64,000 nucleotides of DNA from Burkholderiaceae bacterium (GCA_022843955.1 JALHMQ010000019.1:1-64000); one strand, 5' to 3'. Counted from the first letter of the stretch, positions 17,051 to 27,307 are shown. Notes: generated by a model from the letters alone, not told the origin. A program made the numbers and translations.

Positions 17051-18469
17051 ATGACACTTTCCATCTACGACACGCTGTCGCGCCAGCAGCAACCCCTGAC
17101 GCCGATCACGCCGGGCCGAGTTGGCATGTACGTGTGCGGCATGACCGTTTACGACTACTGCCATCTGGGTCACGCGCGTGCGTTCCTGGGCTTCGACATC
17201 GTGCAGCGCTGGCTGCGCGCCAGCGGCTATGCGCTGACCTACGTCCGCAACATCACCGACGTCGACGACAAGATCATCAAGCGCGCCGCCGAAAGCGGCG
17301 AGACGCCGCGCGAACTGACCGAGCGCTTCATCCGCGCGATGCACGAGGACTTTGCCGTGCTGGGCATGCAGCCGCCTGATTTGGAGCCGCGAGCTACCGA
17401 TTACATCCCGCAGATGCTTGGGATCATCGAGTTGCTGGAGGCCAACGGACTGGCCTACGCCGCCGAGGACGGCGACGTCAATTTCGCGGTGCGCAAGTTT
17501 CCGGGCTACGGCAAGTTGTCGGGCAAGTCGCTCGACGACCTGCGTGCCGGCGAGCGGGTGGCGGTGACCGATGCCAAGCGCGATCCGCTCGACTTTGCCT
17601 TGTGGAAGCATGCCAAGCCGGGCGAGCCGCAGTGGCCGTCGCGCTGGGGCGCGGGTCGGCCGGGCTGGCACATCGAGTGCTCGGCCATGGCCAGCGAGGC
17701 GCTGGGGCGCCACTTCGACATCCATGGCGGCGGGCCTGATCTCGTGTTCCCGCACCATGAGAACGAGATCGCGCAGAGCGAGGGCGCGTTCAAGCAGCGC
17801 TTCGCCAACCTGTGGATGCACTGCGGCGCGCTGCGGGTGGGCGATGACAAGATGTCGAAATCGCTCGGCAACTTCAAGACGATCCGCGACGCGCTCAAGG
17901 ACCACGATCCGGAGGTGCTGCGCTTCTTCCTGATCCGCACCCACTACCGCAGCCAGATCAACTTTTCGCCGGACATGATCGGCGAGGCGCGCACTGCGCT
18001 GACGCGGCTGTATCGCGCACTCGACGAGGTGCCGGTGGAGGCGGGCGAGGTCGACTGGAACGAGCTGCACGCGCAGCGCTTCAAGGCGGCGATGGACGAC
18101 GACTTCAATACCGCGCTGGCGACCAGCGTGCTGTTCGATCTGGCGGGCGAGGTCAATCGCAGCAGGTCGGTGCAGGCGGCGCGGCAGTTGAAGGCGCTGG
18201 GTGAGGTGCTGGGGTTGTTGGAGCGGGAACCGAAGGCGTTCTTGCAGGGGCTGGGATCAATGAAGGGTGTGGCGTCAATGCAATTCAAGGCGACCGGGAG
18301 CTTGAGCAGCGCATCTGGAGAGGTCGTGGAAGCACAAATTGCCGCCCGGGCCGCGGCGAAGAAGGCCAAGAACTTCGCCGAAGCCGACCGCATTCGCAAC
18401 GACCTCCTGGCCCAAGGCATCGTCCTGGAAGACAAACCGGGAGGCATCACCATCTGGCGGCGCGCCTGA
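17051..18469 (+). CDS. cysS: Cysteinyl-tRNA synthetase
   Basis: The 472-residue class I synthetase begins at 17051 ([16 protein letters not shown]). [20 protein letters not shown] carries the HIGH-like motif and the zinc Cys. [15 protein letters not shown] and [13 protein letters not shown] supply further zinc ligands, and [10 protein letters not shown] is the KMSKS loop. It charges tRNA-Cys. The C-terminus carries a short insertion (about residues 395-420, around [15 protein letters not shown]) seen in beta-proteobacterial enzymes. Confidence 0.96.
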   Translation: MTLSIYDTLSRQQQPLTPITPGRVGMYVCGMTVYDYCHLGHARAFLGFDIVQRWLRASGYALTYVRNITDVDDKIIKRAAESGETPRELTERFIRAMHEDFAVLGMQPPDLEPRATDYIPQMLGIIELLEANGLAYAAEDGDVNFAVRKFPGYGKLSGKSLDDLRAGERVAVTDAKRDPLDFALWKHAKPGEPQWPSRWGAGRPGWHIECSAMASEALGRHFDIHGGGPDLVFPHHENEIAQSEGAFKQRFANLWMHCGALRVGDDKMSKSLGNFKTIRDALKDHDPEVLRFFLIRTHYRSQINFSPDMIGEARTALTRLYRALDEVPVEAGEVDWNELHAQRFKAAMDDDFNTALATSVLFDLAGEVNRSRSVQAARQLKALGEVLGLLEREPKAFLQGLGSMKGVASMQFKATGSLSSASGEVVEAQIAARAAAKKAKNFAEADRIRNDLLAQGIVLEDKPGGITIWRRA

Positions 18470-18531
18470 AATGACGCGTCGGTCGACTGCCGTCCCTCCG
18501 ACGCGCAGCCCTGGGCTACGCAAGTCACTGG

Positions 18532-18551
18532 GTCCCCGCCTGCGCGGGGAC
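18532..18551. repeat. REP-like palindrome (8-bp stem, CTGC loop)
   Basis: GTCCCCGC-CTGC-GCGGGGAC is a perfect stem-loop inside the longer context TGGGTCCCCGCCTGCGCGGG, then GACGACGG. This matches the dispersed palindromes found between genes in many Xanthomonas- and Burkholderiales-type genomes. It lies 62 bases after cysS and could attenuate transcription or protect mRNA ends. Only one copy is seen in the window. Confidence 0.7.
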
Positions 18552-18580
18552 GACGGCGTGTTGATGCGGTCTGCTGTCCG

Positions 18581-19222
18581 ATGACTCGGCCTGCGTACTG
18601 GCTCAAGGCCAAGCGCGCGCTGGCGGCGGCCGATCCAGTGATGGGCGGCATCATCGGCCGCTATCCGCGCATCGCGCTGGCCTCGCGCGGCGACCCGTTC
18701 GCCACGCTGGCGCGCTCGATTGTCGGCCAGCAGATCTCGGTCAAGGCGGCTGACGCCGTGTGGGCGCGGCTGCTTGGCGCCTGTCCCGAGATGACGCCGA
18801 AATCGATCCTGCGTCGCCGCGCCACCACGCTGCGCGCCTGTGGCTTGTCGGAGCGCAAGGTGGAATACGTGGTCGACCTGGCGTGCCACTTCGAGCGCGA
18901 TCACATCGACATCGCCACGTTGCAGGCCGCCGGCGACGAGGAGGTGATCGAACTGCTCAGCGCGATCCGCGGCATCGGTCGCTGGACGGCGGAGATGTTC
19001 CTGATCTTCAACCTGCTGCGCCCGGACGTGCTGCCTCTGGACGACCTGGGTCTGCTCAAGGCGATCAGCCTGCACTACCTGGACGGCGCGCCGACCGATG
19101 CCCTGCTCAAGCGGGATGGGCGACTGCGCGTGGCTGAACTTGCATCAATCTGGGCGCCGTGGCGCAGCGTTGCCACGTGGTACCTTTGGCGCAGTCTGGA
19201 CCCCGTGCCGGTCGAGTACTGA
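18581..19222 (+). CDS. DNA-3-methyladenine glycosylase II (AlkA-type, HhH-GPD)
   Basis: The 213-residue protein has the HhH-GPD fold: [20 protein letters not shown] opens it, [15 protein letters not shown] is the helix-hairpin-helix, and [12 protein letters not shown] supplies the catalytic Asp. It lacks the N-terminal domain of E. coli AlkA, like many compact bacterial homologues. It removes alkylated purines from DNA. It lies 14 bases upstream of accA, so the two may share a transcript. Confidence 0.9.
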   Translation: MTRPAYWLKAKRALAAADPVMGGIIGRYPRIALASRGDPFATLARSIVGQQISVKAADAVWARLLGACPEMTPKSILRRRATTLRACGLSERKVEYVVDLACHFERDHIDIATLQAAGDEEVIELLSAIRGIGRWTAEMFLIFNLLRPDVLPLDDLGLLKAISLHYLDGAPTDALLKRDGRLRVAELASIWAPWRSVATWYLWRSLDPVPVEY

Positions 19223-19235
19223 CCGGCGGCCCCCA

Positions 19236-20210
19236 ATGAGCAAAACAACTTTTCTCGATTTCGAGCAGCCGATCGCTGAACTCGAATCCAAGATCGAGGA
19301 ACTTCGCTTCGTCCAGGACGACTCCGCGGTCGACATCTCCGAGGAGATCGAGCGGCTGCAGAAAAAGAGCCAGCTGTTGATGAAGGACATCTACGCCAAG
19401 CTCACGCCTTGGCAGGTGTCGCAGATCGCCCGCCATCCGCAGCGGCCGTACACGCTGGACTACATCAACGACATCTTCACCGACTTCCACGAACTGCACG
19501 GCGATCGCTCGTTTGCCGATGACCTGTCGATCGTTGGCGGCATGGCGCGCTTCAACGGCCAGCCGGTGATGGTGCTGGGGCACCAAAAGGGGCGCGACAC
19601 CAAGGAGCGCACGTTGCGCAACTTCGGCATGACCAAGCCGGAGGGCTATCGCAAGGGCCTGCGCATCATGCGGCTGGCCGAGAAGTTCGGCCTACCCGTG
19701 TTCACTTTCATCGATACGCCAGGCGCGTATCCGGGCATTGATGCGGAAGAGCGCGGCCAGTCCGAGGCGATCGGCCATAACCTGTTCGAGATGGCGCAGC
19801 TGAAGGTGCCGACCATCGCCACCGTGATCGGCGAAGGCGGCTCCGGCGGTGCGCTCGCGATCGCCGTCTCGGACCACGTGCTGATGCTCCAGTACGCGAC
19901 TTATGCGGTGATTTCGCCGGAGGGCTGTGCGTCCATCCTGTGGAAGAGCGCGGCCAAGGCGCCCGAGGCGGCCGAGGCGATGGGCCTGACCGCGCATCGG
20001 TTGAAGGCGCTCGGCCTGATCGACAAAATCGTCTCCGAACCGCTGGGCGGCGCGCAGCGCGACCCCAAGCAGATGGCTGCAATGCTCAAGCGCGCGCTGG
20101 GTGACAGCCTGCGCCAGTTCCAGGGCATGAAGATCAAGGATCTGCTCGCCGCGCGCCATACCCGTCTGATGGGCTATGGCAAGTTCAAGGAAATCACGTC
20201 CGAAGGTTGA
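19236..20210 (+). CDS. accA: Acetyl-CoA carboxylase carboxyltransferase subunit alpha
   Basis: The start at 19236 ([20 protein letters not shown]) gives 324 residues, the family length. Coiled N-terminal helices precede the crotonase-like core with [18 protein letters not shown] and [13 protein letters not shown], which bind carboxybiotin and acetyl-CoA. With AccD it makes malonyl-CoA for fatty-acid synthesis. Its last 35 bases overlap tilS, a common arrangement in beta-proteobacteria. Confidence 0.97.
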   Translation: MSKTTFLDFEQPIAELESKIEELRFVQDDSAVDISEEIERLQKKSQLLMKDIYAKLTPWQVSQIARHPQRPYTLDYINDIFTDFHELHGDRSFADDLSIVGGMARFNGQPVMVLGHQKGRDTKERTLRNFGMTKPEGYRKGLRIMRLAEKFGLPVFTFIDTPGAYPGIDAEERGQSEAIGHNLFEMAQLKVPTIATVIGEGGSGGALAIAVSDHVLMLQYATYAVISPEGCASILWKSAAKAPEAAEAMGLTAHRLKALGLIDKIVSEPLGGAQRDPKQMAAMLKRALGDSLRQFQGMKIKDLLAARHTRLMGYGKFKEITSEG

Positions 20211-21654
20211 GCGCGGCGCCGCCGCGCCGGACGCTGTCAGCGTTGCTCTGCGCGGCGCGCTGGCAGCTGCACGGGTCGCCGAGCCGGCCATCGAAGAGGG
20301 TCTGGCGTTAGGTGCGGCACGCCGACGCGCCAAGCGCGGCCCGCTGCTGATCGCCTTCTCCGGCGGTCGCGATTCCACCGTACTTCTGCATGCGGCCTGC
20401 GCCTTGCGCAGCGCGCGCGTCACCGGGTTTCGCGAGCTGCTCGCGGTGCATGTCCATCACGGGCTGCAGGCGCAGGCGGATGCCTGGGCCGAACACTGCC
20501 GCGCGCTGTGCGAGTCGTGGCAGGTGCCCTTCGAGCTGTGCCGGGTCGAGGTGCGGCGCGCCGGGCGCGGCATCGAGGCCGCAGCGCGCGACGCGCGCTA
20601 CGCGGCGCTGGCGCAGGTCGCCCTGGCTCACCGCACATCCGCGGTACTCACTGCGCATCATCGTGACGACCGCATCGAGACGTTCCTCATTCAATGGATG
20701 CGTGGCGCGGGGCCGGATGGGCTCGCGGCGATCCCCGTAGCGCGGCCTTTTGCCGACGGGACGCTCACCTTGCTGCGACCGCTGCTTGAGGTGAGCCGGG
20801 CGCAGATCGATGACTATGCGGCGGCGGTCGATCTGCCGTTCCTCGAGGACCCCAGCAACACCGATACCGCGCTGCTGCGCAACGCGATCCGCCACCGCGT
20901 GCTGCCGGAACTCGACGCCGCGCGCCCGGGGTTTCAACTGGCTGCGGCGCGCAGCATCGAGCTGGTATCGGATGCGTCGCAAGCGCTGCGTTCGCTGGCG
21001 GCCGATGATCTGGCGGCCTGCACCGCCAACGTGGCGGCCGGTGCGCTGCGGCTGGATCGCCTGGCGTGGCTGGCGCCAGCGCGCCAGCGGCTGGTGCTGC
21101 GCGCGTGGCTGGCGGCCGCGGGCAGCGAAGCACCTTCGCTGGCACGCCTGAACGAGATCCAGCAGCAGGCGCTCACCGCGCGCAGCGACGCCCGCCTGCT
21201 GGTGCGCCTGCCGGGTGGGGTGGACGTGCGCCGGCATCGCGGTCTGCTGGTGCTGCACACGTCTCAGGTGGCCGAACGCAGCGGTCGCGCCGTTCAGTGG
21301 CAGGGCGAGGATGAGGTGGTGCTGCCCGAGTGGGGCGGCACGCTGCTGTTCAAGCCGGCGGCTGGCGAAGGGTTCGATCCCGACTGGCTGCGCAGTGCGC
21401 CGCTGGAGGTACGCGCACGCGGCGGCGGCGAGCGCTTCAAGCCGCATGCATCGCGCCCGTCGCGCACGCTCAAGCGGCTGTTCCAGGATGCCGGCATCGC
21501 CGAGTTCGAGCGCGCGGCGCTGCCGCTGGTGTGGCGCGACGATCGGCTCATCTTCGTTGCCGGGCTGGGCGCGGACGTGCGGCTGATCGATGCCGATGGC
21601 CCGCGCGTCGAGCTCGCGTGGCAGCCGGCCGCCGATCTGATCACGCGTCCTTGA
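20176..21654 (+). CDS. tilS: tRNA(Ile)-lysidine synthetase
   Basis: This is a PP-loop ATPase with [20 protein letters not shown] near residue 60, [28 protein letters not shown] and EDPSNTD, then the C-terminal TilS domain ([12 protein letters not shown]). It changes C34 of tRNA-Ile(CAU) to lysidine. The P-loop has Arg instead of the more common Lys/Val (SGGRDST). The start at 20176 lies inside accA; an internal GTG is possible since the first 40 residues are not conserved. Confidence 0.92.
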   Translation: MASSRKSRPKVERGAAAPDAVSVALRGALAAARVAEPAIEEGLALGAARRRAKRGPLLIAFSGGRDSTVLLHAACALRSARVTGFRELLAVHVHHGLQAQADAWAEHCRALCESWQVPFELCRVEVRRAGRGIEAAARDARYAALAQVALAHRTSAVLTAHHRDDRIETFLIQWMRGAGPDGLAAIPVARPFADGTLTLLRPLLEVSRAQIDDYAAAVDLPFLEDPSNTDTALLRNAIRHRVLPELDAARPGFQLAAARSIELVSDASQALRSLAADDLAACTANVAAGALRLDRLAWLAPARQRLVLRAWLAAAGSEAPSLARLNEIQQQALTARSDARLLVRLPGGVDVRRHRGLLVLHTSQVAERSGRAVQWQGEDEVVLPEWGGTLLFKPAAGEGFDPDWLRSAPLEVRARGGGERFKPHASRPSRTLKRLFQDAGIAEFERAALPLVWRDDRLIFVAGLGADVRLIDADGPRVELAWQPAADLITRP

Positions 21655-21696
21655 TCCGCCGCAGCCGGCGCGGTCAGTCTGCTGGAGTGGCGCCCA

Positions 21697-21702
21697 TATA
21701 AT
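21697..21702 (+). promoter_or_regulatory. Consensus -10 box of lysC
   Basis: A perfect TATAAT lies 84 bases before the lysC start. The -35 position has only weak similarity to the consensus. The leader of about 75 bases holds no obvious lysine riboswitch. Confidence 0.45.
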
Positions 21703-21785
21703 CGCGGGCTTCGCACACGACCGGCGCGCGGCCAATTGATCACCCGCGCAGGCACATAAGCACACCGGCTGGAGGGGCCGCTCGC

Positions 21786-23042
21786 ATGGCGCTCATCGTT
21801 CACAAGTACGGCGGCACGTCGGTCGGCAACGCCGAGCGCATTCGCAACGTTGCGCGGCGCATCGCCAAGTGGAGCCGCGCGGGCCATCAGATCGTCGTCG
21901 TTGTCTCGGCCATGAGCGGCGAGACCAACCGCCTGATCGCCCTGGCCAAGGAAGTCCAGCCGAACCCGGACCCGCGCGAACTCGATGTCGTCGCCTCCAC
22001 CGGCGAACAGGTGACCATCGGCCTGCTGGCCATGGCGCTGAAGGAACTCGGGCTCAAGGCCAAGAGCTACACCGGCCCGCAGGTTCACGTGCTCACCGAC
22101 AGCGCCTTCACCAAGGCGCGCATCGTGGACATCGACGAGAAGAAGATTCGCGCCGACCTGGCTGTCGGCACGGTGGTCGTGGTGGCCGGCTTCCAGGGGG
22201 CCGACGAGCACGGCAACATCACCACGCTGGGGCGTGGCGGTTCGGATACCTCGGCGGTGGCGCTGGCCGCCGCGCTCAAGGCCGACGAATGCCTGATCTA
22301 CACCGATGTCGATGGCGTCTACACCACCGATCCGCGCATCGTCCCCGAGGCGCGGCGTCTGAACACGGTCACCTTCGAGGAAATGCTGGAAATGGCCAGC
22401 CTTGGCTCCAAGGTGCTGCAGATCCGCTCGGTCGAGTTTGCCGGCAAGTACAAGGTCAAGCTGCGTGTGCTTTCCAGCCTGACCGATGCCGACCTGCCGC
22501 TCGCGCAGGAAGCCAACTCGGGCACGCTGATCACTTTCGAGGAAGACACCCAGATGGAAAAGGCAGTCATCTCCGGCATCGCCTTCTCGCGCGACGAGGC
22601 CAAGATCACGCTCACCCGCGTGCCTGATCGCCCAGGCATCGCCTACAAGATCCTCGGCGCCATCGCCGATGCCAATATCGATGTCGACATGATCGTGCAG
22701 AACATCAGCGTCGAGGGCACCACGGACTTCAGCTTCACCGTCCACCGCAACGAGTATCAGAAGGCGATGGATGTCCTCGAGAGCACGGTCAAGGGGCTCA
22801 TCGGGGCCAAGCAGATCGTCGGCGACCCGAAGATCTGCAAGGTGAGCATCGTCGGCATCGGCATGCGCTCGCATGTCGGTGTCGCCAGCCTGATGTTCCG
22901 CACGCTGTCCGAAGAGGGCATCAACATCCAGATGATCAGCACGAGCGAGATCAAGACATCGGTCGTGGTCGAGGACAAGTACATGGAACTGGCAGTACGC
23001 GCCCTGCACAAGGCGTTCGGACTGGAGCAGGTTCCCGCCTGA
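21786..23042 (+). CDS. lysC: Aspartate kinase
   Basis: The 418-residue aspartokinase follows a GGAGG site. [18 protein letters not shown] binds aspartate and ATP, and [20 protein letters not shown] is the kinase loop. Two ACT modules follow (around [20 protein letters not shown] and [20 protein letters not shown]) that sense lysine and threonine. An internal start for a regulatory beta subunit (as in alpha2beta2 enzymes) is possible but not shown. It commits aspartate to lysine, threonine and methionine synthesis. tRNA-Ser follows. Confidence 0.97.
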   Translation: MALIVHKYGGTSVGNAERIRNVARRIAKWSRAGHQIVVVVSAMSGETNRLIALAKEVQPNPDPRELDVVASTGEQVTIGLLAMALKELGLKAKSYTGPQVHVLTDSAFTKARIVDIDEKKIRADLAVGTVVVVAGFQGADEHGNITTLGRGGSDTSAVALAAALKADECLIYTDVDGVYTTDPRIVPEARRLNTVTFEEMLEMASLGSKVLQIRSVEFAGKYKVKLRVLSSLTDADLPLAQEANSGTLITFEEDTQMEKAVISGIAFSRDEAKITLTRVPDRPGIAYKILGAIADANIDVDMIVQNISVEGTTDFSFTVHRNEYQKAMDVLESTVKGLIGAKQIVGDPKICKVSIVGIGMRSHVGVASLMFRTLSEEGINIQMISTSEIKTSVVVEDKYMELAVRALHKAFGLEQVPA

Positions 23043-23122
23043 CGAAAGTCGCGGCTTTGCCGCGGACGCGCGAGCGACTAAACTGCGCGGCGCGCGGGAC
23101 GAACTCCCGCGCAAATGTTTTA

Positions 23123-23216
23123 GGAGACGTGGCCGAGAGGTCGAAGGCACTCCCCTGCTAAGGGAGCATGCGCGCAAAAACGTGCATCGAGGGTTCGAAT
23201 CCCTCCGTCTCCGCCA
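23123..23216 (+). tRNA. tRNA-Ser(GCT)
   Basis: The acceptor arms GGAGACG / CGTCTCC pair fully, with discriminator G and encoded CCA. The anticodon loop CTGCTAA gives GCT (23157-23159). A long class II variable arm and the T-loop GGTTCGAATCC are present. Upstream are TAAACT (23079-23084) and a 7-bp hairpin at 23092-23112. It reads AGC/AGU codons. Confidence 0.97.
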
Positions 23217-23221
23217 GACGA

Positions 23222-23252
23222 CAAAGCCCGCGTTCGCGCGGGCTTTGTTTTT
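23222..23252 (+). terminator. Rho-independent terminator after tRNA-Ser
   Basis: An 11-bp perfect stem (CAAAGCCCGCG / CGCGGGCTTTG) with a TTCG tetraloop is followed directly by TTTTT. Confidence 0.95.
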
Positions 23253-23322
23253 CTGGAATCGTTCTGGTCTGTATCGCGATGATGCTGCGGGAGGCGAATG
23301 CGCGTGCGCTATCGCTGCCGAC

Positions 23323-23442
23323 CTACTTTCGACGCGCGAGCACCACCAGCACCAGCAACAGGGCGCCGAAGAGTGCGACAGGTCCAGGATCAATCGGCAT
23401 GGATGGGTGGGTTTCGCTGACGTGCCAGAGGGTGATCCACAT
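23323..23442 (-). CDS. Possible small membrane peptide
   Basis: A 39-codon frame ends in PVALFGALLLVLVVLARRK, a transmembrane helix with a basic tail that resembles a C-terminal sorting anchor. There is no clear ribosome site and the PEP motif of PEP-CTERM proteins is absent. It may be the end of a lost gene. Confidence 0.2.
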   Translation of the reverse strand: MWITLWHVSETHPSMPIDPGPVALFGALLLVLVVLARRK

Positions 23443-23559
23443 GGGCGTCGGGTCGTTTCTTTGCGGGCAACGTTCCCACTGCATGTTTTGTGCCGGACAA
23501 CGGAAACAAACACTTGCCCGGCGTTCTTGCCCGGCGTGTCAAGAAAGTCGACGGCTCGA

Positions 23560-23775
23560 CAGCCATCGCATTGATGCGCCGGACAAGTCTGTCGACGCAC
23601 TCCTGTCGGTTATCGAGATGCCGGGCCGATGGACGGCATGCCCTCGCGCAGTACCTGAAGGGTCGACGGGCGAGCGCGCTCATCATGCTGATGACCGCAC
23701 ACACGCGCATCTGGACAAGGCGTTGGCAGCAGGCCTGAACGTGCTTGCCAAGCCGTGCACACCTGTGGGTGTTGG
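23560..23775 (+). pseudogene. Decayed response-regulator receiver domain
   Basis: Receiver-domain pieces follow in order but in different frames: SVIEMPG, then ATGGACGGCATG coding MDGM one frame over, then HALAQYLKGRRASALIMLMT with AH, then HAHLDKALAAGLNVLAKPCTP. The last has the conserved Lys-Pro of the receiver. Together they form the end of a REC domain around the phosphorylation loop, broken by at least two frameshifts. The N-terminal half is not recognisable. The gene is surely not functional. Confidence 0.55.
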
Positions 23776-23966
23776 GCGCAACGCTGGCGGCGACGTTGGG
23801 ATGTGAGACGCTGGCCACGGTCCTGGTCGAAGCGCTGATCGACGCGGGCGTCGACCTGCGCCGCTATGCTGCGCGGTCGCGATGACGAGTGGCGGCGGAC
23901 GATGCGCGACCGCTGAGCACACTGGTTCGCCAGCGCGCACGCCGGAGGACTGCAGTGCTCGATTAC

Positions 23967-24191
23967 ATGAAGCCGGTGCGAAGGCAGTTGCCGGACGGCA
24001 GCGTGGCGGAAGGTCGGCCAGCCTGGTGGTACGCGCTGGTCGTGCAATGGTGGCGGCTGCGCTTTCTGGCGACCGGCTCGACGCCGACCAATGACGACGT
24101 CAAGCGTGCCTTTGACCGCTCGGCGCGCTGGCGCATTGTGCCGGCGAGCAGTGCGCCGCGCGCCGTCTCCGATGAGGGCGCAGCGCGCTGA
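23967..24191 (+). CDS. Hypothetical protein (uncertain)
   Basis: From ATG 23967 a 74-residue frame reads MKPVRRQLPDGSVAEGRPAW followed by two Trp-rich segments and a basic tail. No family is recognised and there is no clear ribosome site. It lies in the decayed zone between tRNA-Ser and the ketopantoate reductase homologue, so it may itself be a fragment. Confidence 0.3.
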   Translation: MKPVRRQLPDGSVAEGRPAWWYALVVQWWRLRFLATGSTPTNDDVKRAFDRSARWRIVPASSAPRAVSDEGAAR

Positions 24192-24217
24192 GAGCGTGGC
24201 TGTCTTGTAGATCTCCG

Positions 24218-25204
24218 GTGGCTTTGCCGGCCGCGTCCCCTGCAGGTTCAAGCGTCTTGAAGCATTCCGTCAACTCAATCGCCGTGGTCGGTGCAGGTGC
24301 CGTCGGCGCGTTCTTCGGCGGCATGTTGGCGCGCGCCGGGATGCGTGTGACGCTGATCGGTCGCGCCACGCACGTTCAGGCGATCGAGCGTCATGGCCTG
24401 CAGCTCGACATGGCAGGCAGCGTGACTTCGATCCCGGTGGCGGCAAGCGAAAGCCTGGCGGCCGTGCGCGGCGCCGATCTGGTGCTGTTCTGCGTGAAGT
24501 CCACCGATACCGACGCGGTGGCGCGCGAGATGGCGCCGTTCCTCGCGCCTGATGCCGTGGTGTTGAGTCTGCAGAACGGCGTCGAGAACGCCGCGACGAT
24601 GGCGCGGCACGTCCGGCAGCTCGTGGTGCCGGCGGTCGTGTATGTCGCCACCGCGATGGTCGGGCCGGGGATCGTCAAGCACTTTGGCCGCGGCGACCTT
24701 GTGATCGGTCCGCTCGATGCACGCGCCGCGCAGGATGCGATGGTGGCGACCTCACTGAGGGACATCGTCGCGTGCTTCGACGCGGCAAGCGTCCCGGTCA
24801 CGGTGTCTGACGACGTGATGGCCGCGCTGTGGTCGAAGTTGATGGTCAACTGTGCCTACAACGCGATCTCGGCGCTCACGCAGGCGACCTATGCGCAAAT
24901 GGCCGCTTCGTCCGCCGTGCGCGAGACCCAGGAAGCCGTGGTACGCGAAGTGGTGGCGCTGGCTGCTGCCGAAGGTGTCGCGCTGCCACTGGAGGCCGCA
25001 ATGCAGGCCATGACACGGATCGCTACGGCCATGCCGGGCCAGCGCTCCTCCACCGCGCAGGACATGGCGCGCCGCAAGCCATCGGAGATCGACCATCTGA
25101 ACGGATTCGTAGCGCGCCGTGGTTGCGAACTGGGCGTACCGACGCCGGTCAACCAGACACTGCATGCCTTGGTGAAGCTGGTCGAGGCTGGCTACGACGT
25201 CTAG
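24218..25204 (+). CDS. 2-dehydropantoate 2-reductase family protein
   Basis: The 328-residue enzyme has the NADPH-binding start IAVVGAGAVGAFFGGMLARA and the catalytic Lys helix (ALWSKLMVNCAYNAISALTQ). The C-terminal NGFVARRGCELGVPTPVNQT holds the expected substrate-binding Asn and helix. It reduces ketopantoate to pantoate in pantothenate synthesis, but many bacteria have several paralogues with other oxo-acid substrates, so panE is not assigned. The GTG start is uncertain; a TTG near residue 14 would begin just before the Rossmann strand. Confidence 0.88.
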   Translation: MALPAASPAGSSVLKHSVNSIAVVGAGAVGAFFGGMLARAGMRVTLIGRATHVQAIERHGLQLDMAGSVTSIPVAASESLAAVRGADLVLFCVKSTDTDAVAREMAPFLAPDAVVLSLQNGVENAATMARHVRQLVVPAVVYVATAMVGPGIVKHFGRGDLVIGPLDARAAQDAMVATSLRDIVACFDAASVPVTVSDDVMAALWSKLMVNCAYNAISALTQATYAQMAASSAVRETQEAVVREVVALAAAEGVALPLEAAMQAMTRIATAMPGQRSSTAQDMARRKPSEIDHLNGFVARRGCELGVPTPVNQTLHALVKLVEAGYDV

Positions 25205-25777
25205 TGACGCAGGCAGTCAACTTCCACCGGGTCGCCTCCGCGACCACGCGCCGGGCCTGCCGAACTGACTGGAACGGACGTTGGACAGTGTGCGCATGTC
25301 CGCCTGATGGACGCGCGGGACTCTGATTGAGGCGGTGGCGCTGACTGCGCGGAATGCGGCGCAAAAACACCGCTTCATCCGCGACCGCTCGAGCTCGTCG
25401 GCGCCTACATTCGCCTTCGAGATCTGCAGCAACACCGCTTCCTAGGAGCCGGCATCGCAGATTAACCCTCCAGGGTCCAACGCGACGCGGCTCCGCACTT
25501 TCACCGGCGGCAGGCCCTACCGGGCAACAGCCACCAATTGACGGTCTGCGGTTCGAACGGCCAGATAGGCCGTCGACCGCAGGCAGCGTCTCTCGACGTT
25601 GCATCGATCAATGCGCTTCACGCTCCGGCACTTTGCTTGGCGTCAAGCTTGCTGCAACGAGTTCTCGCAGCGGCCACATTGCCATCGTGCAGCTTGACCC
25701 AGATGGGGGCAGGGTCGTGCGCGGGGCGCATCCTGAATCCACAGTGGCCCGGAAGCGATGGGCCAGCGGGAGTGGAC
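25205..25777. other. Long intergenic stretch, no supported gene
   Basis: Overlapping short frames on both strands lack start signals and families. Base composition looks less biased at third positions than in neighbours. It may be decayed DNA. Confidence 0.4.
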
Positions 25778-26044
25778 ATGACCCCACCAGGCTTGCGCAA
25801 GAAAGCGAACCAGCTCCGCAATGAGGAGCTGGAGCAATTCGAGGCGCTGTTCGAGCAACTCAGCCCGGCGTACCTGTGCCGTGACGCCCACGCGTCGGAA
25901 GAGACCGTGCCGCGCTACTGGAGTGGCCTGATGGTGGACCTGGCACTGCTGCGTGCACGTGTGGGCATTGCCGAAGACGAGTCGGATGAAAGCGCCATCC
26001 TCGAAGAAGCCTTCCGGCGCCGCGAGACGATCGCCCGTCGCTGA
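25778..26044 (+). CDS. Small hypothetical protein
   Basis: The ATG at 25778 sits behind GGGAG and gives 88 residues, mostly charged helix (MTPPGLRKKANQLRNEELEQ, then FEALFEQLSP) ending in a Glu/Arg-rich tail. A soluble alpha-helical protein is predicted. I do not recognise it. The ribosome site and clean coding bias support it as real. Confidence 0.55.
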   Translation: MTPPGLRKKANQLRNEELEQFEALFEQLSPAYLCRDAHASEETVPRYWSGLMVDLALLRARVGIAEDESDESAILEEAFRRRETIARR

Positions 26045-26228
26045 TCGCGCCCGATGTTCGGGTGAGGTTCGATAGGGTCGTACCTGTTCGTACGGGAAGC
26101 GCGAGGTAGTCGCGAACAGCTGCGTCTACTGAACGGCGTCGACGTTCACAAGCAATCCCTTCATTCACCGCAACAGTGAATTTTCGGGCTTGCCGCCCAG
26201 TGTCATGGGGCGTAGCTTTCATCAGGCC

Positions 26229-26678
26229 ATGGTGACCCCATCCTCCACGATCGAATCGTCGGCAACGTCGACGCGAACCTACGCGCCGGCGAGCGATCGT
26301 GCGCATGCGCTTGCTCGTGCTCAGGTACTGCGGCTTCGACTGCAACCGCAGATCGATCGTTACCAGGCGCTCGCACAACGCGCCGACGAGGTGCTCAACG
26401 CGCATGTATTCGCCGACAGCGATGGCGTGCTTGGCTTTGTGTGGGATCTGCTCCTCGGCCCGATCGAGGACCGAGCTTTCAGTGCCACTCGGCACATGTC
26501 TGCGGAAGAGCGCCAGGTCTTCGTCGACCTGCAGGCGCTGCTCGACGATGTCGAGCGTCGAGCGGGACAGGAGGGCGTCTTGACGGTTCTGCGATCGTTC
26601 GACGATCGGTTCATCACAACCGAACTTGAGCTATCGGACGCCCTGATCGGGGTGCTGCGCGCGCTGGGCAGGATCTAG
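26229..26678 (+). CDS. Hypothetical helical protein
   Basis: A frame of up to 162 residues ends at 26678. The start used is ATG 26229, but 26190 and 26205 are alternatives. From about residue 20 on it is amphipathic helix (ARAQVLRLRLQPQIDRYQAL, then AQRADEVL), a middle part with FVWDLLLGPIEDRAFSATRH, and another helix. It has no signal or metal motif. No family is recognised. Confidence 0.45.
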   Translation: MVTPSSTIESSATSTRTYAPASDRAHALARAQVLRLRLQPQIDRYQALAQRADEVLNAHVFADSDGVLGFVWDLLLGPIEDRAFSATRHMSAEERQVFVDLQALLDDVERRAGQEGVLTVLRSFDDRFITTELELSDALIGVLRALGRI

Positions 26679-26853
26679 CCCAGTTACCTCGGCCCGTCCA
26701 CGCTTGGCACCCGAAGGGCTCGATCGAAATTAGGTGAGTGCTTCCACCTTCAATGCGTGCGATCTGATTCATGGACACCATCCAGCAGTCATGCGCGCCA
26801 GAATGAATCTGGCGGACGCGATCGGCGCACGCCACTGCCTGGAAGGAGCAAAC

Positions 26854-27258
26854 ATGACAACGCGACGCAAGACAACGACTGGCCGAGCCGTCACCAAACG
26901 CACGGTCGCGGCTGTACCTGCGAGTTCAACCAAGCACACGGCGAGCGCCTCACGTGGGCGCCCAGTCGCTCTGCGGGCACTTTCCGTTGCCGAGGTCAGC
27001 GCTCGGCTCGATGACACGGACCGGACGATTCGTCGATTGACGCACAGCGCAGCCAGTGCGATGCGGGGGTCGATGAGCGACGCAGCGACGGCAGCGAAGA
27101 CGGTTCGCGTGTCGATCAAGCAAGCGGTGGCCGCCGTGCGGCGTGCTTCGCGCGGAATCGCACGCCGCATGACGGTCGCGGCGCGGTCGATGACGTTTGC
27201 GACGGTGCCAGCGACGCGCACTTCAGCGACCGGTCGACGTTCGGCAGCCAAGCACTAG
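26854..27258 (+). CDS. Basic Ala/Arg/Thr-rich protein, histone-H1-like
   Basis: The start follows AGGAG. The 134-residue product is very basic with a disordered N-terminus (MTTRRKTTTGRAVTKRTVAA), a short ordered part (ALRALSVAEVSARLDDTDRT, then IRRLTHSA) and a basic Ala-Arg-rich end. Composition resembles bacterial H1-like nucleoid proteins, but the KAAxK repeat is absent. DNA binding is a guess from charge alone. Confidence 0.6.
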   Translation: MTTRRKTTTGRAVTKRTVAAVPASSTKHTASASRGRPVALRALSVAEVSARLDDTDRTIRRLTHSAASAMRGSMSDAATAAKTVRVSIKQAVAAVRRASRGIARRMTVAARSMTFATVPATRTSATGRRSAAKH

Positions 27259-27307
27259 CGTTTAGGTGGTGGCCGGCGCAGGCAACTGAGGCGGGTCGGC
27301 AAATGAA

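Noticed and set aside
21703-21785. Lysine riboswitch in the lysC leader
   Set aside because: The leader is only about 80 bases and lacks the long multi-helix fold of the L-box.
23323-23442. PEP-CTERM sorting signal
   Set aside because: Helix and basic tail are present but the Pro-Glu-Pro motif is not, and no larger exported protein precedes it in frame.
25860-26495. A 211-codon minus-strand frame opposite two small plus-strand genes
   Set aside because: No family, no ribosome site; the plus-strand frames have better starts and composition.
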